Of a DNA stretch of 10,571 bases, positions 1 through 6,655 are shown piece by piece. This stretch comes from Pseudomonadota bacterium. GTDB taxonomy: Bacteria; Pseudomonadota; Alphaproteobacteria; Rhizobiales; Kaistiaceae. Position numbers and translations under genes: made by a program. The stretch's first letter is position 1, and every line of letters begins with the position of its first letter. The notes beneath the pieces were generated by a model. The model was not told the origin of the DNA, searched no databases, and saw only the letters and a program-made list of their open reading frames with translations. Where the stretch lies: NCBI GenBank assembly GCA_023391905.1, contig JAEWAD010000399.1, positions 1 to 10,571 on the forward strand, read 5' to 3'.

Positions 1-27
1 AGACCTGTCTTCCGGCGATCTCAATCT

Positions 28-45
28 GTCGGGGCGGTCGGGGCG
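28..45. repeat. 9-bp perfect tandem repeat downstream of emrB
   Basis: The 9-mer GTCGGGGCG occurs twice in direct succession (28-36 and 37-45), just after the emrB stop. The first 50 bases otherwise hold no gene and no T-run terminator. Two copies of a GC-rich 9-mer are probably incidental. Confidence 0.4.
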
Positions 46-50
46 ACGGT

Positions 51-1619
51 TCAATGGCCGCCGCCACCACCGGCCGGAGCCGCCTGGGGCTTCTGCGCCA
101 GCGGTACGAGCAGGACGATCAGGCCGAACAGGACGGCCAGCACCAGGAAGACGTCCGAAAAGGCCATCACGAGCGCCTCGCGCTTGACCATCTGGGTCAG
201 GGTCTTGAGGGCGGCGAGGTGGGCGTCCGTGCCGAGCGTGGCGAAGCCCTTGGTCATCATGTCGAGCCGTTCCGTCGCCGCCTCGCGCCCCCACTGCACC
301 TGCTCATGCAGGCGGGTGATGTGCAGGTCCCAGCGCTTGTTCAGGATCGTCGTGATGACGGCGAGCCCGACCGCGCCGCCGAGATTGCGGGTCAGGTTGA
401 ACAGGCCCGAGGCGTTCTTCATCCGCTCGGGCGGCAGCGTGCCGAGCGCCAGCATGGACACCGGCATCATCGACGTCATCAGCGCGACGCCGCGCATGGC
501 CTGTGGGATGAACAGCTCGTTGAAGGCCCAGTCCTTGGTGATTGGCACCAGCTCGAGACAGGAAATCGCGAACAGCGTCAGGCCGAACCCCATCATGATG
601 CGCGGGTCCATCTTCTGGCCGAGCCGGCCGACGATGGGCGCGGTCATCATCATGAACAGGCCGGTGACGAACATCGTCTCGCCGATCTGCAGCGAGTCGT
701 AGCCGCGCACCCGCGCCAGATAGACCGGGTAGAGATAGACGAGGCCATAGAGCCCGACGCCGAGCATGAACGAGAACAGCGCGCCGGTCGCGAAGTTGCG
801 GTTCTGGAAGGCGCGCACGTCGACGATCGGTTCGCGCGCGGTCAGCGCGCGCCAGAAGAACAGGATGCCGGCCACGACCGTGACGACGGCCAGGATGGCG
901 ATCGCCTCGTCCTGGAACCAGTCGTTGGCGGAGCCTTCCTCGAGCACGTATTCGAGGCTGCCGAGGAACGCCGCGAGCGTGATCAGGCCGAAATAGTCGA
1001 AATGCTGCAGGAGCTTGAAGTTCGGCTTGTCCCAGTCGACGAAGGCCAGCACGCCGAGCGTCACGAAGATGCCCGGGATGACGTTGATCAGGAACAGCCA
1101 GTGCCAGGAGAACAGGTTGGTCAGGTAACCGCCGATCGTCGGGCCGACGGTCGGTGCCAGCGTCGCGATCAGGCCGACGATGGCCGAGACCATGGCGCGG
1201 CGATTGGGCGGGAAGATCGTGAAGGCAGCCGCGAACACGGCCGGGATCATGCCGCCGCCGATGAAGCCCTGCGCGGCGCGCCAGGCGATCATCTCGCCGA
1301 TCGAGCTCGACGTCGCGCAGCCGATCGAGGTGATGGTGAAGCCACCGGCGGCGATGGCGAAGAGATAGCGGGTGGAGAGGGCGCGGCCGAGGAAGCCCGA
1401 CAGCGGGATCATGATGATCTCGGCGATCAGGTAGGCCGTCTGGACCCAGGAGATCTCCTGGGCGCTGGCGGAAAGGCCTGCCTGGATCTCGGTCAGCGAC
1501 GAGGAGACGATCTGGATGTCGAGGATCGCCATGAACATGCCGACGGCCATGGCGACGAAGCCGAGCATGCGGCGCGGCGTCATCTCGGGCAAGGCGGGCG
1601 ACTGCTGGGGACCGGCCAT
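51..1619 (-). CDS. emrB: EmrB-like DHA2 family MFS drug:proton antiporter
   Basis: This is an inner-membrane multidrug efflux permease of the major facilitator superfamily, DHA2 (14-helix) family, expected to expel lipophilic toxic compounds in exchange for protons. The 522-residue length and repeated hydrophobic segments fit EmrB. A family motif LDIQIVSSSL lies in helix 1 (about 33-42), a motif-A region GFLGRALSTRYLF follows helix 2 (about 75-87), and the antiporter motif C, TVGPTIGGYL, is at about 157-166. The tail is a soluble Gly-rich stretch ending GGGGGH. The start chosen is the second of two adjacent ATGs because AGGAG lies 6 nt before it; the ATG at 1622 and a TTG at 1637 are alternatives. 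It lies 148 bp downstream of the emrA-like gene on the same strand, so the two proteins probably work as an EmrAB pair. Substrate is unknown. Confidence 0.93.
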   Translation of the reverse strand: MAGPQQSPALPEMTPRRMLGFVAMAVGMFMAILDIQIVSSSLTEIQAGLSASAQEISWVQTAYLIAEIIMIPLSGFLGRALSTRYLFAIAAGGFTITSIGCATSSSIGEMIAWRAAQGFIGGGMIPAVFAAAFTIFPPNRRAMVSAIVGLIATLAPTVGPTIGGYLTNLFSWHWLFLINVIPGIFVTLGVLAFVDWDKPNFKLLQHFDYFGLITLAAFLGSLEYVLEEGSANDWFQDEAIAILAVVTVVAGILFFWRALTAREPIVDVRAFQNRNFATGALFSFMLGVGLYGLVYLYPVYLARVRGYDSLQIGETMFVTGLFMMMTAPIVGRLGQKMDPRIMMGFGLTLFAISCLELVPITKDWAFNELFIPQAMRGVALMTSMMPVSMLALGTLPPERMKNASGLFNLTRNLGGAVGLAVITTILNKRWDLHITRLHEQVQWGREAATERLDMMTKGFATLGTDAHLAALKTLTQMVKREALVMAFSDVFLVLAVLFGLIVLLVPLAQKPQAAPAGGGGGH

Positions 1620-1702
1620 CATCGTCTCCTGGGGCAAGGCCCCGAAATCACAGGCCCGGATGGCCTGGCGGCGTCACGGCCGTGCGACGACGGTCGGGTG
1701 GA

Positions 1703-1752
1703 TCGAGAGGGGCGGGCGAACCGGTAGGGACGGTTGGCCCGTCCCCTCTCGA
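1703..1752. repeat. 50-bp imperfect inverted repeat in the emrA-emrB gap
   Basis: Three nested arm pairs are readable: TCGAGAGGGG (1703-1712) with CCCCTCTCGA (1743-1752), GGGC (1714-1717) with GCCC (1737-1740), and AACCG (1719-1723) with CGGTT (1731-1735), around a 7-nt loop. This gives 19 pairs interrupted only by 1-2-nt internal loops. In the emrAB transcript it would form one long hairpin. No T-tract follows on either strand, so it is not a classical intrinsic terminator. It may tune emrB relative to emrA, protect the upstream message, or be a dispersed palindromic element. Confidence 0.6.
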
Positions 1753-1755
1753 GGC

Positions 1756-1772
1756 CTCCCCGCGAGGGGGAG
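1756..1772 (-). other. Small GC hairpin just after the emrA stop
   Basis: CTCCCC (1756-1761) and GGGGAG (1767-1772) form a 6-bp stem with a 5-nt loop, 14 bp beyond the emrA stop codon. It lies between emrA and the larger inverted repeat, so the emrA-emrB spacer could carry two hairpins in tandem. An overlapping alternative pairing, GGGACGG (1727-1733) with CCGTCCC (1739-1745), is also possible and would exclude part of the larger repeat. No U-run is present. Confidence 0.35.
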
Positions 1773-1785
1773 ACGTCTGGTGGCA

Positions 1786-3030
1786 TCAGGGAGCGGCGGC
1801 GACCACCGGGTGCTCGCCGGTGCGGCTGTCGATGTCGACGACAACCGAGAGGCCCGGACGCAGATGGCCCTTGGCGGCCTCCTCGGCCGGGATGCGGATC
1901 CGGACCGGCACGCGCTGGGTGATCTTGGTGAAGTTGCCGGTGGCGTTGTCGGGCGGCAGCAGGCTGAACACGGCGCCGGAGGCCGGCGCGACGCTCTCGA
2001 CCGTGCCGAGGATCGGCTTTTCGTCGAAGGCGTCGACGCTGATGCTGGCCGTCGCGCCCGGCTGGATCCGGCCGAGCTGCGTTTCCTTGAAGTTGGCGTC
2101 GACATAGACGTCCTGTAGCGGCACGACGGCGAGCAGGCGCTGGCCGGTCGCGACATACTGGCCCGGCTGGACGGCGCGGTTGCCGACGACGCCGTCGAAC
2201 GGCGCGCGGACGACCATGTGCTCGAGGTCGAGCTTCTTCTGGTCGAGGGTCGTCCGGTCCTGGTCAAGCGCGCGCTCGGCTTCGGTGCGCTGCGCCTCCA
2301 GCACCGCGACATTGGCCTCGGCCGTCTGCAGTCCCGCCTTGGCGGACTGGACGTTCGCCGCGGTCTTGTCGCGGGTCGCCTTCGCCTGCTGCAGCGCCTG
2401 CTGGGTCGCGAACTGGTTCTTGGCGAGCGCCGTGGCGCGTTCGAGATCGGCGACGGCCAACTCAGCGTCGGCGTTGGCGACCGTGATCGCCGTCTGCGCC
2501 TGCGCGACGCTGGCGCGGCCGGCCTCGATCTGCCGGTCGATCCGCGCGATCGCCGCCTGCTGCGCCGCGACGAGGTTTTCCGCCGCTGTGACCGCGAGCT
2601 TCTGGTCGGAATCGTCGAGATAGACGAGCGGATCACCCGTCTTCACGGCGGTGTTGTTGGCGACGGCGACCTCGGTCACGTAGCCAGCGAGGCGCGGAGC
2701 GACGGTCGAGGTGTCGGCGCCGACATAGGCGTCGTCGGTCGAGACCATGAAGCGGCCGACCGTCCACCACTCATGACCGTAGTAGCTGCCGGCCGCGATG
2801 GCGGCAACGGCGACAGTCAGGAGCAGAAACCGCCGCCGCCCACCGCGTTTGGCCGGGGGTGGGGCAGGTGCGGCCTTGGCCTCGCTCACGGGGCCGGGCG
2901 ACGGGGAGCGCTCGGCGACTGGCGCGGCCGCGGGCGGCGGCGGTGTGGCTTCGGCGCCCTGGCGCTGGAAGGGTTCCAGCTCCGAAACGCCGGTATCGTC
3001 GGAATTATCGATCAGTGCGACCTTCGCCAT
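1786..3030 (-). CDS. emrA: EmrA-like HlyD-family periplasmic adaptor (membrane fusion protein)
   Basis: This is the adaptor of a tripartite efflux pump, bridging the EmrB-like permease to an outer-membrane channel. The 414-residue protein has a cytoplasmic Pro/Ala-rich N-terminus (about 25-60), a basic stretch KRGGRRR, and one transmembrane anchor (about 67-84). The adaptor signature STDDAYVGADTSTVAPRLAG is at about 97-116 and the first half of the lipoyl-like domain at about 105-140. An Ala/Gln-rich coiled-coil hairpin spans about 142-270, then the second lipoyl half (VVRAPFDGVVG, about 273-283) and a beta-barrel region with NFKETQLGRIQPG (about 313-325). The ATG has GGAG 7 nt upstream. It is the first gene of the emrAB unit and is divergent from a TetR gene. 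Two TetR-type palindromes lie just upstream, so repression by that regulator is likely. No outer-membrane partner gene is visible. Confidence 0.94.
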   Translation of the reverse strand: MAKVALIDNSDDTGVSELEPFQRQGAEATPPPPAAAPVAERSPSPGPVSEAKAAPAPPPAKRGGRRRFLLLTVAVAAIAAGSYYGHEWWTVGRFMVSTDDAYVGADTSTVAPRLAGYVTEVAVANNTAVKTGDPLVYLDDSDQKLAVTAAENLVAAQQAAIARIDRQIEAGRASVAQAQTAITVANADAELAVADLERATALAKNQFATQQALQQAKATRDKTAANVQSAKAGLQTAEANVAVLEAQRTEAERALDQDRTTLDQKKLDLEHMVVRAPFDGVVGNRAVQPGQYVATGQRLLAVVPLQDVYVDANFKETQLGRIQPGATASISVDAFDEKPILGTVESVAPASGAVFSLLPPDNATGNFTKITQRVPVRIRIPAEEAAKGHLRPGLSVVVDIDSRTGEHPVVAAAP

Positions 3031-3066
3031 GACTTGTCTCCAGTCCGCGGCGCCGGAAAAATCTTT

Positions 3067-3085
3067 TGACCGAACGGTTCGGTCA
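3067..3085. promoter_or_regulatory. Perfect 19-bp palindrome, likely TetR operator O1
   Basis: TGACCGAAC-G-GTTCGGTCA is perfectly symmetric: two 9-bp arms around one central base. Size and form are typical of operators for TetR/AcrR repressors. It lies 36 bp before the emrA start, about where transcription would begin for the predicted promoter, so occupancy should block emrA. Assignment to the adjacent TetR gene is by position. Confidence 0.8.
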
Positions 3086-3094
3086 GAGGCGCTT

Positions 3095-3123
3095 GAATTA
3101 GACCTGTCGAACGGCTAAATCAA
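3095..3123 (-). promoter_or_regulatory. Candidate emrA promoter
   Basis: Reading the minus strand, TTGATT (3123-3118) and TAATTC (3100-3095) are separated by 17 bp, a sigma-70-like layout with a fair -35 and a weak -10. The predicted start near 3088 falls at the edge of operator O1, while O2 lies just upstream of the -35. This flanking arrangement supports both the promoter and repression, but no transcript start is known. Confidence 0.4.
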
Positions 3124-3127
3124 GATC

Positions 3128-3146
3128 GAACTGAACGGTTCGGTCA
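3128..3146. promoter_or_regulatory. Second, half-degenerate TetR-type operator O2
   Basis: The right arm GTTCGGTCA is identical to that of O1. The left arm GAACTGAAC matches 6 of 9 positions. The centre is 61 bp from that of O1, close to six helical turns. It sits upstream of the candidate emrA -35 and nearer the divergent tetR, where it could help autoregulation or hold two dimers on one face of the DNA. Confidence 0.6.
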
Positions 3147-3273
3147 AAAAATGTGCGCCGCCGTATGAGCATCACCGCGCGATTGGATCGAGGGCCGCTT
3201 TCTTGGTAGTTTTGAACGGTAATAGTTCCGATCTGATTCAGAGCCTGTAGAACGGCCGGCGGAACGTAGCTTT

Positions 3274-3280
3274 AGGGGAG
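3274..3280 (+). promoter_or_regulatory. Ribosome binding site deciding the GTG start of tetR
   Basis: AGGGGAG lies 7 nt before the GTG at 3288. It is a strong Shine-Dalgarno match and supports the GTG over later codons. No convincing -35/-10 pair for this gene was found in 3147-3273. Confidence 0.7.
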
Positions 3281-3287
3281 TAGAGTC

Positions 3288-3950
3288 GTGTCATTCGTAG
3301 ATGCTCCGCGCGCTGTCGACGAGAGCGGGGCGGGGCAGGATCCACGCAAGCGCGAGCAGATCATGCGTGGCGCCAGTCAGGTCTTTCTGGAGAAAGGCTT
3401 CGACGCTGCCAGCATGAACGATATCGCGCGCGCGGCCGGCGTCTCGAAGGGCACCCTCTATGTCTATTTCGCCAACAAGGAGCGCCTTTTCGTCGAGCTG
3501 ATCTCCTCGGAGAAGCGCGAGGAGCTGTTCCGTGTCGTGAAGCTCGACTTCGACGATCATGACGTCGAGGCGGTCCTGAAGAAGTTCGGCCGCGAACTTT
3601 GCGAGATCCTGACCCGGCCCTATTACGTGAAGGCGATGCGGTCGGTCTTCTCGATCATCAATCGCATGCCGGAGATCGGCGTCGAATTCTATTCGAACGG
3701 TCCGGCGCTCTGCACGGAACTGCTTCGCCAGTATCTCGATGCCCAGACGAAGGCCGGCGTGCTCGAGATCGAGGATTGCCCGCTGGCGGCGCAGCAATTC
3801 GTGGAGCTGTCGCAGAGCGGCACGATGCGCCGCGTTCTGTTCGGAGTGAGCGAAAGCCCGGACGAGCAGGAGATCGGCCGTCGCGTCGACAGCGCCGTTC
3901 ACATCTTCCTGAAGGCCTACAAGGCCCCGGTGCCCGCTTCCGTCGGCTGA
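3288..3950 (+). CDS. TetR/AcrR family transcriptional repressor of the emrAB pump
   Basis: This is a one-component ligand-responsive DNA-binding regulator of 220 residues, the usual length. The N-terminal TetR domain is clear: ILxxA-like helix EQIMRGASQVFLEKGFDA (about 23-40), then the helix-turn-helix ASMNDIARAAGVSKGTLYVYFANKERLF (about 41-68). The C-terminal ligand and dimer domain contains MPEIGVEFYSNGP and LAAQQFVEL, resembling AefR-type TetR C-terminal domains; this subgroup is recalled from family knowledge, not searched. Start is GTG with a strong AGGGGAG. It is divergent from emrA, with two TetR-like palindromes in the shared 257-bp region, so it most likely represses emrAB and possibly itself, releasing when a pump substrate binds. 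It converges on the L,D-transpeptidase gene across a 41-bp gap with a hairpin. The inducer cannot be told from sequence. Confidence 0.92.
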   Translation: MSFVDAPRAVDESGAGQDPRKREQIMRGASQVFLEKGFDAASMNDIARAAGVSKGTLYVYFANKERLFVELISSEKREELFRVVKLDFDDHDVEAVLKKFGRELCEILTRPYYVKAMRSVFSIINRMPEIGVEFYSNGPALCTELLRQYLDAQTKAGVLEIEDCPLAAQQFVELSQSGTMRRVLFGVSESPDEQEIGRRVDSAVHIFLKAYKAPVPASVG

Positions 3951-3960
3951 CGGGCGGGAT

Positions 3961-3983
3961 CGGGGCGGCGCTCGGCCGCCCCG
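3961..3983. terminator. Shared GC hairpin between convergent tetR and L,D-transpeptidase genes
   Basis: CGGGGCGGC and GCCGCCCCG form a perfect 9-bp stem with a 5-nt loop. It lies 10 bp after the tetR stop and 8 bp after the stop of the facing gene, so it could end both transcripts. No T-run follows on either strand, so it may act as a stabilising hairpin or a weak or factor-assisted terminator. Confidence 0.55.
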
Positions 3984-3991
3984 GAATGCGA

Positions 3992-4612
3992 CTAGCGCAC
4001 GACGACCTTGGTGCCGATCGGTACGCGCGAATAGAGATCGCTGACGTCGGCATTGACCAGGCGGATGCAGCCCGACGACACGTTGTGGCCGATCGTCCAG
4101 GGCTCGCTGGTGCCGTGGATGCGGAAGATCGTGTCCTTGCCGCCGCGATAGAGATACATGGCGCGGGCGCCGAGCGGGTTCTTCGGGCCGCCTTCCATAT
4201 AGGCCGGCAGGATGCGGCCCTTGGCGCGCTCGCGGGCCCGCATCGAGGCCGGCGGCGTCCAGCCGGGCCACTCGGCCTTGCGGCCGATCGTGACATTGCC
4301 CTTCCAGCCGAAGCCCTCGCGACCGACGCCGACGCCGTAGCGCATCGCCTTGCCGTTGCCTTCGACCAGATACAGGAACTTCTCGTCCGAATGGATGACG
4401 ATGGTGCCGGGCTTCTCGTTGGTGTTGTAGCGCACGCGCTGGCGCTGGTACTTCTGGGGAAGGGTGGAGCCGGGGCCGGAGGCCTGCGGGCGGAAATTGT
4501 CGCTGCCCTGGAACAGCATCTTGAAGAAGTTCTCGGCGTGCGCGGTGCCGCCACCGGAGAACGAGACCGCTCCGGCGAGGAGCGTGGCTGCCAAGGCGCG
4601 TTTGAGATTCAT
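3992..4612 (-). CDS. Secreted L,D-transpeptidase (YkuD / ErfK-YbiS-YhnG type)
   Basis: This periplasmic cysteine transpeptidase acts on peptidoglycan tetrapeptide stems, making 3-3 crosslinks or attaching proteins to the wall. The 206-residue product has a signal peptide with basic start MNLKRA, a hydrophobic core and a likely cut after AHA at residue 26. The YkuD domain runs from about 68 to the C-terminus. It contains the catalytic signature with HGT (166-168), then SSGCIRL (179-185), with catalytic Cys182 and His166. It ends TKVVVR, the usual last strand of the fold. The ATG at 4612 has GGGGGA 4 nt upstream and begins a good signal peptide; a longer in-frame start at 4693 adds a charged leader and was rejected. 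It is divergent from a BacA/BclA-like ABC transporter; a CRP-like site lies 109-124 bp upstream. Which of the family reactions it performs is unknown. Confidence 0.93.
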   Translation of the reverse strand: MNLKRALAATLLAGAVSFSGGGTAHAENFFKMLFQGSDNFRPQASGPGSTLPQKYQRQRVRYNTNEKPGTIVIHSDEKFLYLVEGNGKAMRYGVGVGREGFGWKGNVTIGRKAEWPGWTPPASMRARERAKGRILPAYMEGGPKNPLGARAMYLYRGGKDTIFRIHGTSEPWTIGHNVSSGCIRLVNADVSDLYSRVPIGTKVVVR

Positions 4613-4703
4613 GGAGTCCCCCATAAGTCGATCGCGCGGTGCGGCGCGGATCCTGAATATACGCACGATAGAATCGCAGTCTTCCTCCGGCAACCTTCGT
4701 GGG

Positions 4704-4721
4704 AATCACGGGGCCGTGATT
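4704..4721. promoter_or_regulatory. 8-2-8 inverted repeat in the ldt/ABC divergent region
   Basis: AATCACGG-GG-CCGTGATT is a perfect inverted repeat and shares its last base with the CRP-like site. A further direct copy of AATCACG is at 4785-4791. It may be a separate regulator site or an extension of the CRP-like element. No DNA-binding gene next to it suggests a partner. Confidence 0.5.
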
Positions 4722-4736
4722 GTGAACGCGATCACA
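4721..4736. promoter_or_regulatory. CRP-type site TGTGA-N6-TCACA
   Basis: TGTGAACGCGATCACA matches the classical CRP half-sites exactly with the correct 6-bp spacer. It is centred about 116 bp before the transpeptidase start and 128 bp before the ABC transporter start. A TATATT on the minus strand (4661-4656) and TAATGT on the plus strand (4763-4768) are possible -10 elements, but neither has a good -35. Whether a CRP-family protein of this organism uses this consensus is not visible here. Confidence 0.5.
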
Positions 4737-4856
4737 GAGCCTGCATTGTCGATAGCGCTCATTAATGTTCGGTAACGCGGCGGCAATCACGTCGTCAGGC
4801 GGCCGTCGCGATAGTGACCCGGATAAACAGGCGACCTGCGCTGTCTGGAGAACTAC

Positions 4857-6608
4857 ATGCGCAAGCTCAAATCGGCGCTGGCGACGGTCCTCAGGATCGC
4901 GCTTCCCTATTTCCGCTCATCCGAGATGTGGATCGCCCTCGGCCTGCTCGGCGTCGTCGTCGGGCTCCGCCTGTTCAATGTCTGGCTGGACGTCAAGTTC
5001 AACTATTGGAACAACGACTTCTACACGGCGCTGCAGAAGAAGGACTGGCCGACCTTCTTCTACCAGATGTTCGTCGTGTTCTCGTGGATCGCCGGTCTGA
5101 CGATCATAACGACCGTCTACCAGATCTACTTCGCGCAATGGCTGCAGATCCGCTGGCGCAACTGGCTGACCCATCGTTATCTGGACGGCTGGATGTCGCA
5201 CGGCACGCACTATCGCATGCGGCTCGCCGGGAACCCGGCCGACAACCCCGATCAGCGCATCTCGGAGGATACCGACCGTTTCACCGACGGCTTCCTGTCG
5301 ATTGGCGTGGCGCTGCTCGGCCAGATCGTCACGCTGGTCACCTTCGTCTTCATCCTCTGGAGCCTGTCGGCGGAAGCGCCGCTGATCATCTTCGGCCAAC
5401 CCTATGCCATTCCCGGCTATCTGGTCTGGCTGGCGCTCGGCTACGCCATCATCGGCACGGCGCTGACGCACTGGATCGGCAAGCCCCTGGTGGCGCTCAA
5501 CTTTCAGCAGCAGCGCTACGAGGCTGATTTCCGCTTCGCGCTCGTCCGTCTGCGCGAGAATGCCGAGCAGGTGGCGCTGCTGAAGGGCGAGCCTGCCGAA
5601 CGCGTCGAGCTCGACCGTCGCTTCGGCTCGGTCCTGCGGAATTTCTATCAGATCATGAGCCGGACCAAGCGGCTGACGTTCCTCACCGCCGGCTACAACC
5701 AGCTCGCGGTGATCTTCCCCTTCATTCTGATCAGCCCCCTCTATTTCGCCGGCACGATCGAGCTCGGCGGACTGACGCAGGTCGCCTCGGCGTTCGGGAC
5801 GGTGCAGGCGGCGCTGTCCTTCTTCGTCACGGCCTATTCGACCCTGGCTGCGTGGAAGGCGGTGGTCGATCGCCTCGACGGCTTCGAACACGCCATCGCG
5901 CATGCCGAGGATCTGGAGAAGGCCGGTCCGGCGCTGGAGGAGGACGGAAGGGAGGCCGCGCTTGTGATCCAGGATCTGGCGGTTCGGCTCCCCGATGGGC
6001 GGGAGATCGTCCAGGTTCCGGAGCTGCGGGTCGAGCCGCGTCAGCGCGTGCTGGTCGCGGGCCCCTCCGGGTCCGGCAAGACGAGCCGGTTCCGGGCTCT
6101 CGGCGGCGTCTGGCCGTTCGGGGACGGCGCGATTCATATCCCGCAGGGCGCCAATCTGCTGATCCTGCCGCAGGACGCCTACATGCCGCTCGGCAGCATC
6201 CGGGGCGCGCTCGCCTATCCCGAACCGGCCGAGACGGTTTCGACCGAGCGGGCGGCGGATGTTCTCGCGGCAGTGGGGTTGTCGCGCCTCGTCCCGCATC
6301 TCGACGAGGACGCGCATTGGGGCAACCGTCTCTCGGGCGGCGAGCAGCAGCGCGTGGCGATCGCCCGCGCCATCCTGGCGGGGCCGGACTGGCTGCTGCT
6401 GGACGAGGCGACGAGCGCGCTCGATGAGAAGGCCGAGGCGGCGGCCTATGACCTGATCCGGGCACGACTGCCTGGCGCCACCGTGATTTCCATCGGCCAT
6501 CGCTCCAGCCTGACCCGCCTGCATGACCGCTTTCTCGAGTTGGTCGAGAACAGTGGCGGCAGTCATGTCCTGGTCGAGCGGGCGGAGCCGACGCTGGTGC
6601 CCGCCTGA
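4857..6608 (+). CDS. SbmA/BacA-type ABC transporter fused to its ATPase (BclA/YddA-like)
   Basis: This is an inner-membrane homodimeric ABC transporter with the SbmA/BacA membrane fold and a C-terminal ATPase. Relatives include YddA, rhizobial BclA (peptide uptake), mycobacterial Rv1819c and ABCD4 (both linked to cobalamin). The membrane domain (about 1-345) has hydrophobic segments near 24-44, 66-90, 148-170, 183-205 and 280-300. Family stretches are NPDQRISEDTDRFTDGF (about 130-146) and YEADFRFALVRLRENAEQVA (221-240). The ATPase has Walker A GPSGSGKT (402-409), Q-loop Gln439, signature LSGGEQQ (492-498), Walker B WLLLDE (512-517) and switch His548, so it looks fully active. The ATG has GGAG 6 nt upstream. 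It is divergent from an L,D-transpeptidase gene and precedes a doxX gene by 149 bp. The substrate, perhaps peptides or a cofactor, cannot be fixed by sequence. Confidence 0.93.
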   Translation: MRKLKSALATVLRIALPYFRSSEMWIALGLLGVVVGLRLFNVWLDVKFNYWNNDFYTALQKKDWPTFFYQMFVVFSWIAGLTIITTVYQIYFAQWLQIRWRNWLTHRYLDGWMSHGTHYRMRLAGNPADNPDQRISEDTDRFTDGFLSIGVALLGQIVTLVTFVFILWSLSAEAPLIIFGQPYAIPGYLVWLALGYAIIGTALTHWIGKPLVALNFQQQRYEADFRFALVRLRENAEQVALLKGEPAERVELDRRFGSVLRNFYQIMSRTKRLTFLTAGYNQLAVIFPFILISPLYFAGTIELGGLTQVASAFGTVQAALSFFVTAYSTLAAWKAVVDRLDGFEHAIAHAEDLEKAGPALEEDGREAALVIQDLAVRLPDGREIVQVPELRVEPRQRVLVAGPSGSGKTSRFRALGGVWPFGDGAIHIPQGANLLILPQDAYMPLGSIRGALAYPEPAETVSTERAADVLAAVGLSRLVPHLDEDAHWGNRLSGGEQQRVAIARAILAGPDWLLLDEATSALDEKAEAAAYDLIRARLPGATVISIGHRSSLTRLHDRFLELVENSGGSHVLVERAEPTLVPA

Positions 6609-6627
6609 AATATCGTTCTGCGATCCG

Positions 6628-6646
6628 GACAATCATTGGAATTGTC
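6628..6646 (+). other. Weak hairpin after the ABC transporter gene
   Basis: GACAAT (6628-6633) and ATTGTC (6641-6646) form a 6-bp AT-rich stem with a 7-nt loop, 19 bp beyond the stop codon. The following bases are TCTCCTCG, not a T-run, so termination is doubtful. It could also be a protein site. Confidence 0.25.
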
Positions 6647-6655
6647 TCTCCTCGC

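Noticed and set aside
1675..1684. 10-bp palindrome CACGGCCGTG in the emrA-emrB gap
   Set aside because: Short and GC-rich, with no partner site or recognised regulator; likely chance.
54..1727. 557-codon open frame on the plus strand opposite the EmrB gene
   Set aside because: Its product is rich in Arg, Asp, Glu and Gln with no recognisable domain, and it mirrors a clear DHA2 transporter; a codon-bias shadow in high-GC DNA.
1674..2636. 320-codon minus-strand frame inside the EmrA gene
   Set aside because: The translation is almost only Arg, Ser, Pro and Ala, the usual signature of a shifted frame in GC-rich coding DNA.
4613..4693. 27-residue N-terminal extension of the L,D-transpeptidase
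   Set aside because: It would put a charged leader before a good signal peptide; the ATG at 4612 has its own ribosome site.
3291..4790. 499-codon minus-strand frame spanning tetR and the transpeptidase gene
   Set aside because: It overlaps two well-supported genes, has no domain of its own and low-complexity composition.
4917..6632. 571-codon minus-strand frame opposite the ABC transporter
   Set aside because: The opposite strand encodes complete Walker A, signature and Walker B motifs; this frame has none and is Asp/Arg/Gln-rich.
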